Assembly (NCBI GenBank): GCA_963788115.1
Contig: CAWBFD010000003.1
Location: 408,573 to 472,572 of the forward strand
From: CAWBFD01 sp963788115
GTDB taxonomy: Bacteria > Actinomycetota > Thermoleophilia > Solirubrobacterales > 70-9
Direction: 5' to 3'
Length of the DNA stretch: 64,000 bases
In this document: piece by piece, positions 51,616-60,378 of the stretch
How the letters are laid out: each line of letters opens with the position of its first letter
Numbering within the stretch: position 1 is the first letter of the stretch
Translations under genes and position numbers: made by a program
The notes under the pieces: model-generated
What the model was told of the DNA's origin: nothing
Database searches by the model: none
What the model saw: only the letters and a program-made list of their open reading frames with translations

Positions 51616-52395
51616 TCACGCTTGGGCGTGCCGCTCGGCGAAGTCACGGATCAGGCTCGCGAGGACCGGACCGCGCTCGGGCGACGGTCCGTCGTGGCTC
51701 AGCGATGGGCAGATCGCCAGCTCGGCGTCGGGCAAGGCCCGGTAGAGCGAGACCGAGAGATCGAGAGGGACGAACTCGTCCCGATCGCCGGCGACCACCA
51801 GGACCGGCGCCTGAATCGCCCGGAGCTGATCAGGACTCAGGCCTTCATAGTCGAGCCACATCGGGGCGGTCTGGCGCACCAGCGCCCGCCACCGCTCGGC
51901 CCCACCCGGGTGCAGGGCCTTGACCTCCTCCGCGAACTCACCGAGCTGGGCGTCCAGGTGCCCCGGATCCGGGACGCCTCTCTCGTCGGCGCCGAGCAGC
52001 GCCGTGTGTACCTCGCGCAGCCCACCGCCGTCGAAGTCCGGATACGCGGCGCCGACGATCAATGCGCCCGCAGCCCCGGGGTGCCGCACCCCCAGCTCCA
52101 GCGTCACCTGCCCACCATCGCTCCACCCGCCCACAACCGGGCGCCGCAGTCCCAGCGCGGTGATCAGGGCCGCGACGTCGTCCGCGATCAGCGCATAGGA
52201 GAGCTCACCTTCCGGGTTGTTCGAGCGACCGTGGCCGCGGCTATCCGGCGTGATCACCCGAAAGCCGTCGGCGAGCCCGGGGACGACCGGCTCCCAATCA
52301 GAGCTGGATGAGAGCCCGCCGTGGATCAGGATCAAGGGAGCGCCGTCGCCGTGCTCGTCGTAATGGAGAGCCACTCCGTTCGCCTCGATCAACAC
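51616..52395 (-). CDS. Alpha/beta hydrolase
   Basis: 259 residues from GTG 52395, overlapping the MFS stop. LILIHGGLSSSSDWEPVVPGLADGFRVITPDSRGHGRS is the oxyanion strand region; Ser92 in GGWSDGG is the nucleophile; Asp lies in VVAGDRDEFVP and His in PSLSHDGPS. The cap region is small. Substrate cannot be told, but the coupling to a multidrug-type exporter hints at detoxification. Confidence 0.9.
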   Translation of the reverse strand: MLIEANGVALHYDEHGDGAPLILIHGGLSSSSDWEPVVPGLADGFRVITPDSRGHGRSNNPEGELSYALIADDVAALITALGLRRPVVGGWSDGGQVTLELGVRHPGAAGALIVGAAYPDFDGGGLREVHTALLGADERGVPDPGHLDAQLGEFAEEVKALHPGGAERWRALVRQTAPMWLDYEGLSPDQLRAIQAPVLVVAGDRDEFVPLDLSVSLYRALPDAELAICPSLSHDGPSPERGPVLASLIRDFAERHAQA

Positions 52396-53972
52396 GGCCG
52401 GCCTCCCGCCGCCAGCGCTCGGTCGGGCTCGAGGCCCCCTTCCTCGTCGAGCTCGGGACCCAGGCGCACCCGTCGGAGCAGCGCCACGGCGAGGATGGCG
52501 GCGCCGATCGCGACGGCGGCGCTGAGGGTGGCCGCCACCTGCAGCGCCTGGGTGAACGCCTCCTGGGCCGCATCCACCAGCTCGGGGGCCAATTGGGCCG
52601 GGAGCTCGTCGCCCGCCGCCACCGCGGCCCCGAGCGTGTCGCGAGCAGCCTCTGCCGCCTCGGGGGGAACACCCCCCGGGACCGCTCCGTCGATCTGGCC
52701 GCGGTATACGGCCGTGCCGACGGCCCCGAGGGTCGCAATGCCGAGCGCACCACCGAACTCGGAGCTCGTCTCGGAGATTCCCGCGGCCGCCCCCGCCCGC
52801 TCGGGTGGGGCGGCCCCGACCATCATGTCGGCAGCCAGCGTGTAGACCGGGGCGAGTCCGAGGGCGAAGACGACGGACCCGGTCACCAGGGTGGCGAGCG
52901 CGGATTCCCCGTCGACCTGTGCGAGCAGCATGAAGCCGACGCCGGCGAGCACCAGGCCGCCCCCAATCGCGAAGGCCGGCTTGATCCGGCGCACGAGCAA
53001 GGGGGTCAGCAGCGCACCGACGATGAACGCACCGGCGTATGGCACCGTCCAAAGCCCCGCCTCGAACGGCGACAGCCCGAGTACGAGCTGCAGGTACTGG
53101 GCGAGGAAGACCGCGATGCCGAAATTCACGAAGAATCCGAACGTGTTGGCGGCCAGTGCCGCGTTGAAGGCGGGCAGGCGGAAGAGGCGCAGGTCGATCA
53201 GCGGATCGGCCAGGCTCTGCTGTCTGCGCACGAACGCGGCGCCGACGGCAAGGCCGGCGATGATGGACAGGGTCGCCATCCATCCCACGCCGTCCTGGGC
53301 GATCTGCTTGAGGCCGTAGATCACCGCCAGCACCGCGACGAGCGAGATGGCCGCGCTGATCAGATCCAGCCTGCCAGCCTCGGGATCTCGGTACTCGGGC
53401 AGCAAACGCGGCCCGACTGCGAGCAACAGGGCCATCACCGGCAACGCCACCAGGAACACCGAGCCCCACCAGAAGCGCTCCAGCAGCAGCCCGCCGATCA
53501 GCGGCCCGACCGCGGCGCCGGTGGAGAAGCTGGTGATCCAGACCCCGATCGCGAAGGTGCGCTCGCGCGGATCCTCGAACATGTTGCGGATCAGCGCCAG
53601 GGTCGAGGGCGCCAGGGTCGCCCCGGCCACCCCGAGCAGCGCCCGCGCCGCGATCAGCATCTCGGCGCTGGTCGAAAGCGCCGCGAACACCGAGGCGAGG
53701 CCGAAGGCGGCGGCGCCGATCAGGAGCAGACGGCGACGGCCGATCCGGTCCCCCAGCGTCCCCATGGTGATCAGCAGCCCGGCCACCATGAAGCCGTAGA
53801 TGTCGACGATCCAGAGCAGCTGCGAGCTGCTCGGCTGGAGGTCCTCGCTCAGGGCCGGCAGCGCGAGGTTGAGCACGGTGAGGTCCATCGCGTAGACCGC
53901 GCAGGGGAGGGCGATCACGGCAAGCCCGACCCACTCGCGGCGCCCCGCAGTGGCCGGTGCGGGCACGTTCAC
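52389..53972 (-). CDS. MFS transporter, 14-TM DHA2 (EmrB/SmvA) type
   Basis: 527 residues from GTG 53972. Early motifs YAMDLTVLNLALPALSEDL and WIVDIYGFMVAGLLITMGTLGDRIGRRRLLL (motif A) and the long hydrophobic body with about 14 spans place it in the DHA2 drug:proton antiporters, close to SmvA-like exporters of cationic biocides. The last stretch (AVAIGAAILAVALLRRVRLGPELDEEGG) gives a short cytoplasmic tail. It overlaps the hydrolase gene by 7 bases. Confidence 0.92.
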   Translation of the reverse strand: MNVPAPATAGRREWVGLAVIALPCAVYAMDLTVLNLALPALSEDLQPSSSQLLWIVDIYGFMVAGLLITMGTLGDRIGRRRLLLIGAAAFGLASVFAALSTSAEMLIAARALLGVAGATLAPSTLALIRNMFEDPRERTFAIGVWITSFSTGAAVGPLIGGLLLERFWWGSVFLVALPVMALLLAVGPRLLPEYRDPEAGRLDLISAAISLVAVLAVIYGLKQIAQDGVGWMATLSIIAGLAVGAAFVRRQQSLADPLIDLRLFRLPAFNAALAANTFGFFVNFGIAVFLAQYLQLVLGLSPFEAGLWTVPYAGAFIVGALLTPLLVRRIKPAFAIGGGLVLAGVGFMLLAQVDGESALATLVTGSVVFALGLAPVYTLAADMMVGAAPPERAGAAAGISETSSEFGGALGIATLGAVGTAVYRGQIDGAVPGGVPPEAAEAARDTLGAAVAAGDELPAQLAPELVDAAQEAFTQALQVAATLSAAVAIGAAILAVALLRRVRLGPELDEEGGLEPDRALAAGGRPC

Positions 53973-54105
53973 GCCCGGGCACTCGATGTCGAGGTCGGCG
54001 TCATTCGAACGTAACGACTTCGGGGCGCGACGAAATTGACCGCGGGGGCTCGGTTGCCTCCCGGCGACGGACGCCCACCCGTACCCGGTCTACCCTCGTA
54101 GCAGC

Positions 54106-55173
54106 ATGAACGCGAGCCAGGCAGGCGCGAACGCTCGCGAACGCGGGTTGCTGGAGAGAGCGCGCGGAGGAGACGAGGATGCCTTCCGGCAGCTCGTGGA
54201 GCCCCATCGCAGGGAGCTCCACGCGCACTGCTACCGGATCCTCGGCTCGGTTCACGACGCCGACGACGCCCTCCAGGACGCACTGCTGCGCGCCTGGCGC
54301 GGCCTGCCGAGGTTCGAGGGCCGCAGCTCGCTGCGCTCGTGGCTCTACCGGATCGCCACCAACGTGTGCCTCGATGTGATCTCACGGCGACCGAAGCGGG
54401 TGCTCCCGACCGACAGCGGGTCCGCCGCCGGTCCCGACGACGATCTCGGCGCGCCGCTGACCGAGTCCGTCTGGTTGGAGCCCTACGCCGATGACCAGCT
54501 CGAGGACGGTCACGCTTCCCCCGAGGCGCGCTACGAGCGACGGGAGAGCGTGGAGCTGGCCTTCATCGCCGCCCTGCAGCACCTTCCCGCCACCCAGCGC
54601 GCCGCTCTGCTCCTCCGCGACGTGCTCGGGTTCTCCACGCGCGAGGCCGCCGAGGTCCTCGAGACGACGGTCGCGTCGGTCAACGGCGCACTCCGACGTG
54701 CGCGCAAGGCGGTCGCGGAAAGGCTGCCCGGTCAAAGCCAGCAGGCCACCCTGCGCGCGCTCGGCGACGACGGCATCCGGGAGATCGTCGAGCGCTACAT
54801 CGACGCCTGGGAGCGAGGGGACGTCGACGCGATCCTCGCGATGCTTGCCGAAGACGCCACGTTCACGATGCCGCCGCTTCCGACCTGGTATCGCGGCCAC
54901 GACGCGATTCGCGCCTTCCTCACCCGCTTCGCGCTGCAGGACCGGTGGCGGGTACTCCCAACAAGCGCCAACGGGCAGCTGGCCTTCGCCGCCTACGCCT
55001 GGGAAGGGGAACAGCAGGTCTACGCGCCGTTGTCGCTCGACGTGCTCACCCTGCATGGCGCGCTGGCGACCGAGGTCACCTCGTTCGTCACGCCGTACAC
55101 GCACGGCCCCGCCCGGGAGCGGTTCACCGCCGATGTATTCGGGCGGTTCGGTCTGCCCGACCGACTTGACTGA
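54106..55173 (+). CDS. ECF-type sigma factor with C-terminal SnoaL domain (SigG/X5-like)
   Basis: 355 residues. Region 2 is at about 15-95 (LVEPHRRELHAHCYRILGSVHDADDALQDALLRAWRGL), region 4 at about 140-200 (LQHLPATQRAALLLRDVLGFSTREAAEVLETTVASVNGALRRARK), and a SnoaL-like domain at 215-340 (YIDAWERGDVDAILAMLAEDATFTMPPLPTWYRG). In this group the fused tail replaces a separate anti-sigma factor as sensor. No anti-sigma gene is adjacent, in keeping with that. Confidence 0.92.
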   Translation: MNASQAGANARERGLLERARGGDEDAFRQLVEPHRRELHAHCYRILGSVHDADDALQDALLRAWRGLPRFEGRSSLRSWLYRIATNVCLDVISRRPKRVLPTDSGSAAGPDDDLGAPLTESVWLEPYADDQLEDGHASPEARYERRESVELAFIAALQHLPATQRAALLLRDVLGFSTREAAEVLETTVASVNGALRRARKAVAERLPGQSQQATLRALGDDGIREIVERYIDAWERGDVDAILAMLAEDATFTMPPLPTWYRGHDAIRAFLTRFALQDRWRVLPTSANGQLAFAAYAWEGEQQVYAPLSLDVLTLHGALATEVTSFVTPYTHGPARERFTADVFGRFGLPDRLD

Positions 55174-55248
55174 CCCGAGGTGACTGTCGGCAATCGCGTC
55201 TGTCCGATTCGGCCCGGTGTGTGGCATCTCTTGCGGGGACGGAACGCG

Positions 55249-55581
55249 TCAGCGCTCCGGCGCGCCCGGGAGCGAGCCCACCAGGCCGGGTAGCTCGTTC
55301 AGACGGGGGGCGAAGAGGTTGTGCAGCGGGGTGACCTTGATCTCGGCCGCGTGGTCGAGGCCGACCGCCTCGTTCGCCGGTGCGAGGCGATGCTCCACAA
55401 ACCGGTCGAACCCCTCCTTCTCGTCCCAGATCTCGACCACTCGAAAGCCGAAGTCGGTCGGCGTCGTGAGGTGGAGGTAGATGCCGCCCTCCGGACGCCG
55501 TTCCACCCCCAGCTCGTCCATCACGGTTCGATATTCGGCGGCGGTCAGGTCGGTTATGTCCAGAGTCGAAACGACGGTCAC
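55249..55581 (-). CDS. Small dimeric alpha/beta-barrel (ABM-like) hypothetical protein
   Basis: 110 residues from GTG 55581. The pattern of two beta-alpha-beta units (VVSTLDITDLTAAEYRTVMDELGV, GIYLHLTTPTDFGFRVVEIWDEKEGFDRFVEHRLAPANEAVG) fits the antibiotic-biosynthesis-monooxygenase-like fold. No catalytic residues can be assigned. It is convergent with the sigma factor gene, 75 bases away. Confidence 0.6.
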   Translation of the reverse strand: MTVVSTLDITDLTAAEYRTVMDELGVERRPEGGIYLHLTTPTDFGFRVVEIWDEKEGFDRFVEHRLAPANEAVGLDHAAEIKVTPLHNLFAPRLNELPGLVGSLPGAPER

Positions 55582-55917
55582 GTGAGCCCTCCATGAGAGT
55601 TGGGTCGGTCCCCGGAGCGTGAACCAGCGCCGCGCCGCTGGCAACACGCCCTGGGTCTTGCTCTACACCCGTTCCGTATCGCGGTCGATCCGCGGCGATG
55701 ATCGGGCGTTGCCGCTTCTCCTGACCTCAACCATCCGGATACGGGCGCAATCTTCGCGACGTACGCTCCCGCCGCCTAACAGGAGACTTCACGGTCGCAA
55801 GGCTCAACTATCGCCCGCGCTACGCGGGCCAGATCCTGCGACGCGCCACGCCCGCTGTGGTCCCGGCGGGGACGGCGCTCCGACCATGGTCGGAGGGCAA
55901 TTGGCTCCCGTGGGCCG
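55582..55917. other. Intergenic region
   Basis: 336 bases with no convincing gene on either strand. It holds one short hairpin (GCCCGCG CTA CGCGGGC at 55813-55829) and presumably the promoters of the divergent genes at 55581 and 55918. Frames crossing it have no family resemblance. Confidence 0.5.
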
Positions 55918-56718
55918 ATGCGCAACCGCCGGTCGCGATCTAGCCTCGCCGCCGTGCCCAGCAAGCCGATCGTTGTCCGTGAGCCGCACAAGGTCACGCA
56001 GAGCCGGGACGAGCTCGATGCGGTAGTCACCGCCGCGACCGCGGGTGACCAGTCCGCATTCTCGAAGCTCGCCGACCGCCACCGGCGCGAGCTGCACGCG
56101 CACTGTTACCGGATGCTCGGCTCGCCCGAGGACGCGGAGGACGTGGTCCAGGAGACGTTCCTGCGCGCCTGGCGATGGCGCAGGAGCCTCCGGGCCCGCT
56201 CCTCGCTCCGGGGATGGCTCTACCGCATCGCGACCAACGCCTGCCTCGACGCGCTCAAGCGCCGCCCTCGCCGGCAGCACCATGCCGAGGGGCCGGAGGT
56301 CGCTCGGATGCTCGAGGAAATCCGGGCGACCGACCCCGAGCCCGACGCCGTCGTCGTCTCGAGGGAGACGCTCGAGCTCGCGTTCATGATCGCGATCGAG
56401 CATCTGCCCCCGAAGCAGCGGGCGGCCCTGATCCTTCGTGGCGTGTTCGGCCTATCCGCCAAGGACTCCGCGTCGCTGCTCGAGGCCAGCGTCGGCTCCG
56501 TGAACGGCGCCCTCCAGCGGGCACGCCGGACCCTGAGGGACCGCCTCCCCGAACACAGGCTCGAGTGGGCCAGCGGGTCGGAGCTGAGCGAGGAGGAGCG
56601 CGCGCTGCTCCAGCGATACCTCGAGGCGGTCGAGCGCGCGGAACCGAGCGCGTTCGCCGAGATGATCCCCACGGGACCGCGTCTCGGACCGCGGTCGGAC
56701 CGGAATCGGGTCCACTAG
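55918..56718 (+). CDS. ECF-type sigma factor lacking its C-terminal SnoaL domain
   Basis: 266 residues from ATG 55918 (GTG 55954 is possible). Region 2 (LADRHRRELHAHCYRMLGSPEDAEDVVQETFLRAWRW) and region 4 (IEHLPPKQRAALILRGVFGLSAKDSASLLEASVGSVNGALQRARR) match the family of the sigma factor at 54106. The SnoaL-like tail starts (ALLQRYLEAVERAEPSAFAEMI) but breaks off into PTGPRLGPRSDRNRVH and a stop. No other frame continues it, so the gene lost about 100 codons, probably by deletion. Without the regulatory tail it may be inactive or deregulated. Confidence 0.82.
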   Translation: MRNRRSRSSLAAVPSKPIVVREPHKVTQSRDELDAVVTAATAGDQSAFSKLADRHRRELHAHCYRMLGSPEDAEDVVQETFLRAWRWRRSLRARSSLRGWLYRIATNACLDALKRRPRRQHHAEGPEVARMLEEIRATDPEPDAVVVSRETLELAFMIAIEHLPPKQRAALILRGVFGLSAKDSASLLEASVGSVNGALQRARRTLRDRLPEHRLEWASGSELSEEERALLQRYLEAVERAEPSAFAEMIPTGPRLGPRSDRNRVH

Positions 56719-56734
56719 TAGAAGGCGGGCGGAA

Positions 56735-57412
56735 CTATGCGGTGCTGGGCGGCGACGTGGCGCCCGGGCTGACCACGCCGTGGTCGTAGGCGAAGACGAT
56801 CGCCGCTGCGCGGTCGCGCACCTCCAGCTTGGTGAAGATGCTGCCGACGTGGGTCTTCACGGTCGCCTCGGCGACGTTCAGGCGTCCAGCGATCTCGGCA
56901 TTGGTCGCACCGCGTGACATCAGCCGCAAGACCGCGTGCTCGCGATCGGTGAGCAGGTCGAGGCGGGCTGCGTCACGGACGGCCGGCGCCATCACCTGGC
57001 GATATCGGTCGAGGAGCCGCGGCGCCACGGCGGGGTCGAACCAGGCGGCCCCGCCCGCGACCGCCCGCACCGCCGCGATCAGATCCTCGGCGGAGCTGTC
57101 CTTGAGCACGAACCCCGCCGCGCCGGCCTCGATCGCCCCCCACAACACCTCGTCCTCGCCGAAGGTCGTGAGCACGAGGACGGGAACCGAGTTGGGCGTC
57201 GCGCTCAGCTCTGCCGTCGCCGCAATGCCGTCGAGCCTCGGCATGCGGATGTCCATCAGGACGACGTCCGCGCCGGCGGCGGGCAGCTCCTCCACGGCCT
57301 CCCGGCCATCGGCGTACTCGGCGACCACCTCGAACCCGTCGCTCGGGGAAAAGATTCGCGCCAACCCGGTCCGAACGATGGCCTGGTCGTCGACGAGGGC
57401 GACGCGGATCAT
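56735..57412 (-). CDS. LuxR-type (NarL) response regulator
   Basis: 225 residues; ATG 57412 overlaps the kinase stop (ATGA). Receiver domain: VALVDDQAIVRTGL, phosphoacceptor Asp54 in VLMDIRMPRLDG, Thr in VLTTF and Lys in GFVLKDSS. C-terminal LuxR helix-turn-helix: LTDREHAVLRLMSRGATNAEIAGRLNVAEATVKTHVGSIFTKLEVRDR. Partner of the histidine kinase upstream. Targets are not indicated by neighbours. Confidence 0.95.
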   Translation of the reverse strand: MIRVALVDDQAIVRTGLARIFSPSDGFEVVAEYADGREAVEELPAAGADVVLMDIRMPRLDGIAATAELSATPNSVPVLVLTTFGEDEVLWGAIEAGAAGFVLKDSSAEDLIAAVRAVAGGAAWFDPAVAPRLLDRYRQVMAPAVRDAARLDLLTDREHAVLRLMSRGATNAEIAGRLNVAEATVKTHVGSIFTKLEVRDRAAAIVFAYDHGVVSPGATSPPSTA

Positions 57413-58569
57413 CGAGCCGCCACCTCTCTGGTGAGCGTGGAGTCCTTCGCCTGCAACGGAAGCCGGCAGCTCACCCGCCAGCCCTCGGGTGTTGGCCCGG
57501 CCTTGAACTCGCCGCCAAGCGCCGTCGCCCGCTCTCGCATCCCGGTCAGGCCGTATCGGGGCCGCTCCGGCTCGGAAGCCGGCGCGGTGGCGGCCGGCCC
57601 GTTCGACTCGACGAGCAGTGAAGCCCGCCCTCCGGCCACCTCGAGCTCGAGGACGGTCCGCGCCTGCGGCGCATGCCGCGCAGCGTTTGCGAGCGCCTCC
57701 TGGGTGATCCGGTAGAGCGCAACGCCAACGCTCGGGGCGATCTGCGAGAGGTCGCCACGCTCCCGCAGCTCGAGGGTGAGACCGCCGGCCCGCGCATCGC
57801 CGACGAGCGCTGGGATGTCCCTCGCCGACGGCAGCGGTGGGGGCGCCGCCGACTCGTCGTCGCTGCGAAGGAGCCCCACCGTGCGGCGAAGTTCCTGCAT
57901 GCTGCGTCGACCCACCTCCTCGGCCGATCGCAACGCCTCCTCGGCGGCGCCCGGGTCGCGGCGCAGCACGTGACGGGCGCTCGTGACCTGAAGCATCACG
58001 GCGGCCAACCCATGCCCGACGAAGTCGTGGACGTCCCGGGCGATCCGCCGTCGCTCGTCATGCAGGGCCTGCTCGGCCAGTTCACGCCGCGTGGCGTCGA
58101 TCTCGGCCGTCAGCTGGCTCTGGCGAGCGACCGTGCGGCCCAGCACCCACGGGAACGCTGTGCCCATGATCCAGATGCCCCACGCGAGCTCGGACGGATC
58201 TTGGATCAGGCTCGCCACCACCGGCGAAGCCACGGCTAGCAGTCCGAGAACCACCGCCGCCCTGAGCGACGGGGCCCAGCATCCCACGACAAAGCCGAGC
58301 AGCGAGACCTCGAACAGGAGCGGCTCGAGCTGTCCGGAACGCTGCGCCACCACAACCGGAACGGCCACGGCCAGGCAGAGCACCCACAGCGGAAGCTTGG
58401 CCACGTAGGCCCACACGGCGAAGGCGGCGACCGGGAGGGCGGCGAGGATGAGATCCGCGGACGACGGGTCGGTGACGGCGGCGACGATCGCGACGACAAG
58501 CGCGAAGACCGGAAGCAGCCCGCGCAACTCCTCGGGTTGGGACCACGGCTGACCAGACCCGCCGGACAC
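57409..58569 (-). CDS. NarL-partner sensor histidine kinase (HisKA_3)
   Basis: 386 residues from GTG 58569. Four to five membrane spans (about 18-145) with almost no extracellular part are followed by DERRRIARDVHDFVGHGLAA with phosphoacceptor His181, and an ATPase domain with ITQEALANAARHAPQA (N box) and RYGLTGMRERATALGG (G box). The sensor has no large input domain, so it likely senses a membrane signal or depends on another protein. It is coupled to the response regulator gene. Confidence 0.93.
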   Translation of the reverse strand: MSGGSGQPWSQPEELRGLLPVFALVVAIVAAVTDPSSADLILAALPVAAFAVWAYVAKLPLWVLCLAVAVPVVVAQRSGQLEPLLFEVSLLGFVVGCWAPSLRAAVVLGLLAVASPVVASLIQDPSELAWGIWIMGTAFPWVLGRTVARQSQLTAEIDATRRELAEQALHDERRRIARDVHDFVGHGLAAVMLQVTSARHVLRRDPGAAEEALRSAEEVGRRSMQELRRTVGLLRSDDESAAPPPLPSARDIPALVGDARAGGLTLELRERGDLSQIAPSVGVALYRITQEALANAARHAPQARTVLELEVAGGRASLLVESNGPAATAPASEPERPRYGLTGMRERATALGGEFKAGPTPEGWRVSCRLPLQAKDSTLTREVAAR

Positions 58570-58655
58570 AGCTCGACGGTACCGCGGCGCTGCCCGCTCG
58601 ACAATCCTCCCAGGGGTGGAGACTGCCCTGCGACCACGGGCGGAGGGTTCAGGGA

Positions 58656-58703
58656 AGCGGACGACTGGGCTCGAACCCGCGACCCCCGGCTTGGGAAGCC
58701 GGG
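58656..58703 (-). tRNA. tRNA-Gly(CCC) 3'-half-like sequence (remnant)
   Basis: On the minus strand the segment reads an anticodon stem-loop CCCGGC-TTCCCAA-GCCGGG followed by a T-arm with GGTTCGA and a CGTCCGC-like acceptor end. One T-stem mismatch is present, and no matching D-arm or 5' acceptor strand precedes it, so it is not a complete tRNA. A second similar 3' half lies at 63871, in the same orientation. Confidence 0.5.
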
Positions 58704-58759
58704 CCGACGGCTATCACGGGAACGACGAGCAATCGACTGCGGAAATAGATGCCAGGCGG

Positions 58760-58912
58760 TCAGTCGAAGAGCACGCCGACGATCAGTAGGGCGACAACAA
58801 CGACCGCGGCCACCGCGATCGCACCCAGGATCACCATCACGATCGGCTTTCCCCAGGAGCGCCACCAACCGGGGTGGAACTCCGGCCCCTCGCCGGGCGG
58901 CCTCGCGCTCAC
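58760..58912 (-). CDS. Small single-pass membrane protein (50 residues)
   Basis: From GTG 58912 to TGA 58760. A soluble start rich in Pro and Gly with two Trp (EFHPGWWRSWGKP) is followed by a 27-residue hydrophobic helix (IVMVILGAIAVAAVVVV and on) ending LFD. No strong ribosome site is seen. The composition is typical of real small membrane proteins rather than chance frames. Function unknown. Confidence 0.55.
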   Translation of the reverse strand: MSARPPGEGPEFHPGWWRSWGKPIVMVILGAIAVAAVVVVALLIVGVLFD

Positions 58913-58988
58913 GTGGCGGATCGTATCCGAGCCCATCGAGGCGCGTGCGCGCGCTATTCCGTCGGGCAGCTCGGGGGTGAGTCCTGGG

Positions 58989-59026
58989 AAGGGGCGCCGA
59001 GGAGAACACGCTCCTCGGCGCCCCTT
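58989..59026. terminator. 16-bp perfect hairpin terminator
   Basis: AAGGGGCGCCGAGGAG (58989-59004) pairs perfectly with CTCCTCGGCGCCCCTT (59011-59026) around 6 bases. It begins about 30 bases past the stop of the secreted protein gene at 59058 (minus strand) and is the strongest hairpin in the window. Confidence 0.8.
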
Positions 59027-59057
59027 TCCTGCAATGCGTGTGCGAGTTCTCTGGTCC

Positions 59058-59501
59058 TCAGCTCGCCGAGGCGGACGCCGACGGCGCGGCGTGACGGCGA
59101 ACGGTGATCAGCGCGGTTCCGGCGAGCGCGATCATCGCGATCGCGACCCCCGCCCCGAGTCCGGCACTCGCCCAGTCGAAGTCGAATCCGCCGCCGCTGG
59201 CTGCCGGGGCCGAATCGCCGACGTAGGCGACGAACGGCTCGGCCTGTGAGCCGTCACGGCGCACGACCAACGCACTCTGCGAGCCCGCGGTCGATTGTCC
59301 GAGCTCGGTCGGGGTCCGTTGGGCGTGGCCCGTGGCCGCGCCGCCACCGGAGCCGCTCGAGTCGTCCGAGCTACCCGCGGTCGCGTTCGCGGACGAGTAG
59401 CCGGCGCCGTGCGGGACGCCTTGCGCGCCGGCGACGCTCGCGGGGATCGCGAGTGCGCAGACGCCGACGGCAGCCGCGAGCGTCATGGACTTGATGGACA
59501 T
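59058..59501 (-). CDS. Exported Ser/Ala/Gly-rich protein with C-terminal membrane anchor
   Basis: 147 residues from ATG 59501 behind GAGGGAGGATC. Signal peptide (MTLAAAVGVCALAIPASVAGAQG), a low-complexity middle (SSDDSSGSGGGAATGHAQ), a short conserved-looking part (VVRRDGSQAEPFVAYVGDSAP), then one membrane span (GLGAGVAIAMIALAGTALI) with a basic inside end. This fits a small surface protein of actinobacteria. Function unknown. Confidence 0.7.
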   Translation of the reverse strand: MSIKSMTLAAAVGVCALAIPASVAGAQGVPHGAGYSSANATAGSSDDSSGSGGGAATGHAQRTPTELGQSTAGSQSALVVRRDGSQAEPFVAYVGDSAPAASGGGFDFDWASAGLGAGVAIAMIALAGTALITVRRHAAPSASASAS

Positions 59502-59560
59502 TCTGATCCTCCCTCTTCGGATGCTGGACCTGTCCAACCTATGCTCACCCTGAGGCGATT

Positions 59561-59857
59561 TCAGCGTCCTTTGACACGCTCTCTCAGTGCGAATGTGCAC
59601 ACTCCGGCGTGGCGAGCTTCACCGACTATGAGACGGCCGGCTCGGGCTCCGGCCCGTCTCCGGCGCCACCCTCCTCCGTTGACGCCGTTGCCGAGCACGA
59701 CGGCGACCACGACGAAGGCGATCCAGCCCCAGATCGCGAGCTTGCGGTGCTCAGCCTCCAATGCGCGGCGCTCGCGGCCAGACCGCTTGGCGGGCCATTC
59801 GGCGGAGAGGACGCTTCGCGGCGGTTCGATTGGTAATTCACACCGCTCCCAGCTCAT
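59561..59857 (-). CDS. Possible small membrane protein
   Basis: 98 residues if started at ATG 59857. It has a charged helix (EWPAKRSGRERRALEAEHRK) followed by a membrane span (LAIWGWIAFVVVAVVLGNGVNGG) and a basic C-terminus. An overlapping frame (59626-59841) has no such pattern. No ribosome site is seen, so the start and the gene itself are tentative. Confidence 0.4.
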   Translation of the reverse strand: MSWERCELPIEPPRSVLSAEWPAKRSGRERRALEAEHRKLAIWGWIAFVVVAVVLGNGVNGGGWRRRRAGARAGRLIVGEARHAGVCTFALRERVKGR

Positions 59858-59936
59858 TCCGCGGGAGACCTTGCGCTGGGGGACTTGCGGGCGTAGGGTC
59901 GGCAGACCAACCACCAACCCGAGGGGGCGAACCACT

Positions 59937-60378
59937 ATGGCTCAAGCGAACATTGATGCGTCACGCCGGCTGATCGAGGAGGCATTCAGCGAAGGCCGGC
60001 TCGAGCTGCTCGACGAACTCTGCGCCGACGGGTTCGTGAGCCACGACCCGCTGGCGGGCGACCAGGACGTCGAGGCCGTGAAGCAGTCGATGTCCGGGTA
60101 CCGGGAGGCCTTTCCCGACCTCGCGTTCACGATCGAGGACATCTTCGCCGCCGGCGACAAGGTCGTGATGCGCTGGACTGGCGTGGGCACGTTCGAGAAC
60201 GAGTTCATGGGCCTTCAGCCGAGCTGGGGAGCAGGGTGATCCGGTGCGGGGCATGAGCATCGATCGCTACGACGAGGACGGCAAGCTCGCCGAGAGCTGG
60301 GGACAGTGGGACACGCTGACCTTCATGCGTGACATCGGAGCGGTGCCTGAGGCGGCAGGGGCAGGGAGCCAGAGCTGA
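59937..60378 (+). pseudogene. SnoaL/NTF2-like ester cyclase-type protein, frameshifted
   Basis: From ATG 59937 (GAGGGGG site) the frame encodes an NTF2-like fold: RRLIEEAFSEGRLELLDELCADGFVSHDPLAG, YREAFPDLAFTIEDIFAAGDKVVMRWTGVGTF. It meets a stop at 60239 after LQPSWGAG. One base less near 60222 gives GEQGDPVRGMSIDRYDEDGKLAESWGQWDTLTFMRDIGAVP and a stop at 60378, the normal 145-residue family length. The break is therefore an extra base. Confidence 0.75.

Noticed and set aside
51616..53982. Single 788-residue minus-strand fusion protein ending in the alpha/beta hydrolase
   Set aside because: The first 530 residues are an out-of-frame shadow of the MFS gene; the hydrolase begins at GTG 52395.
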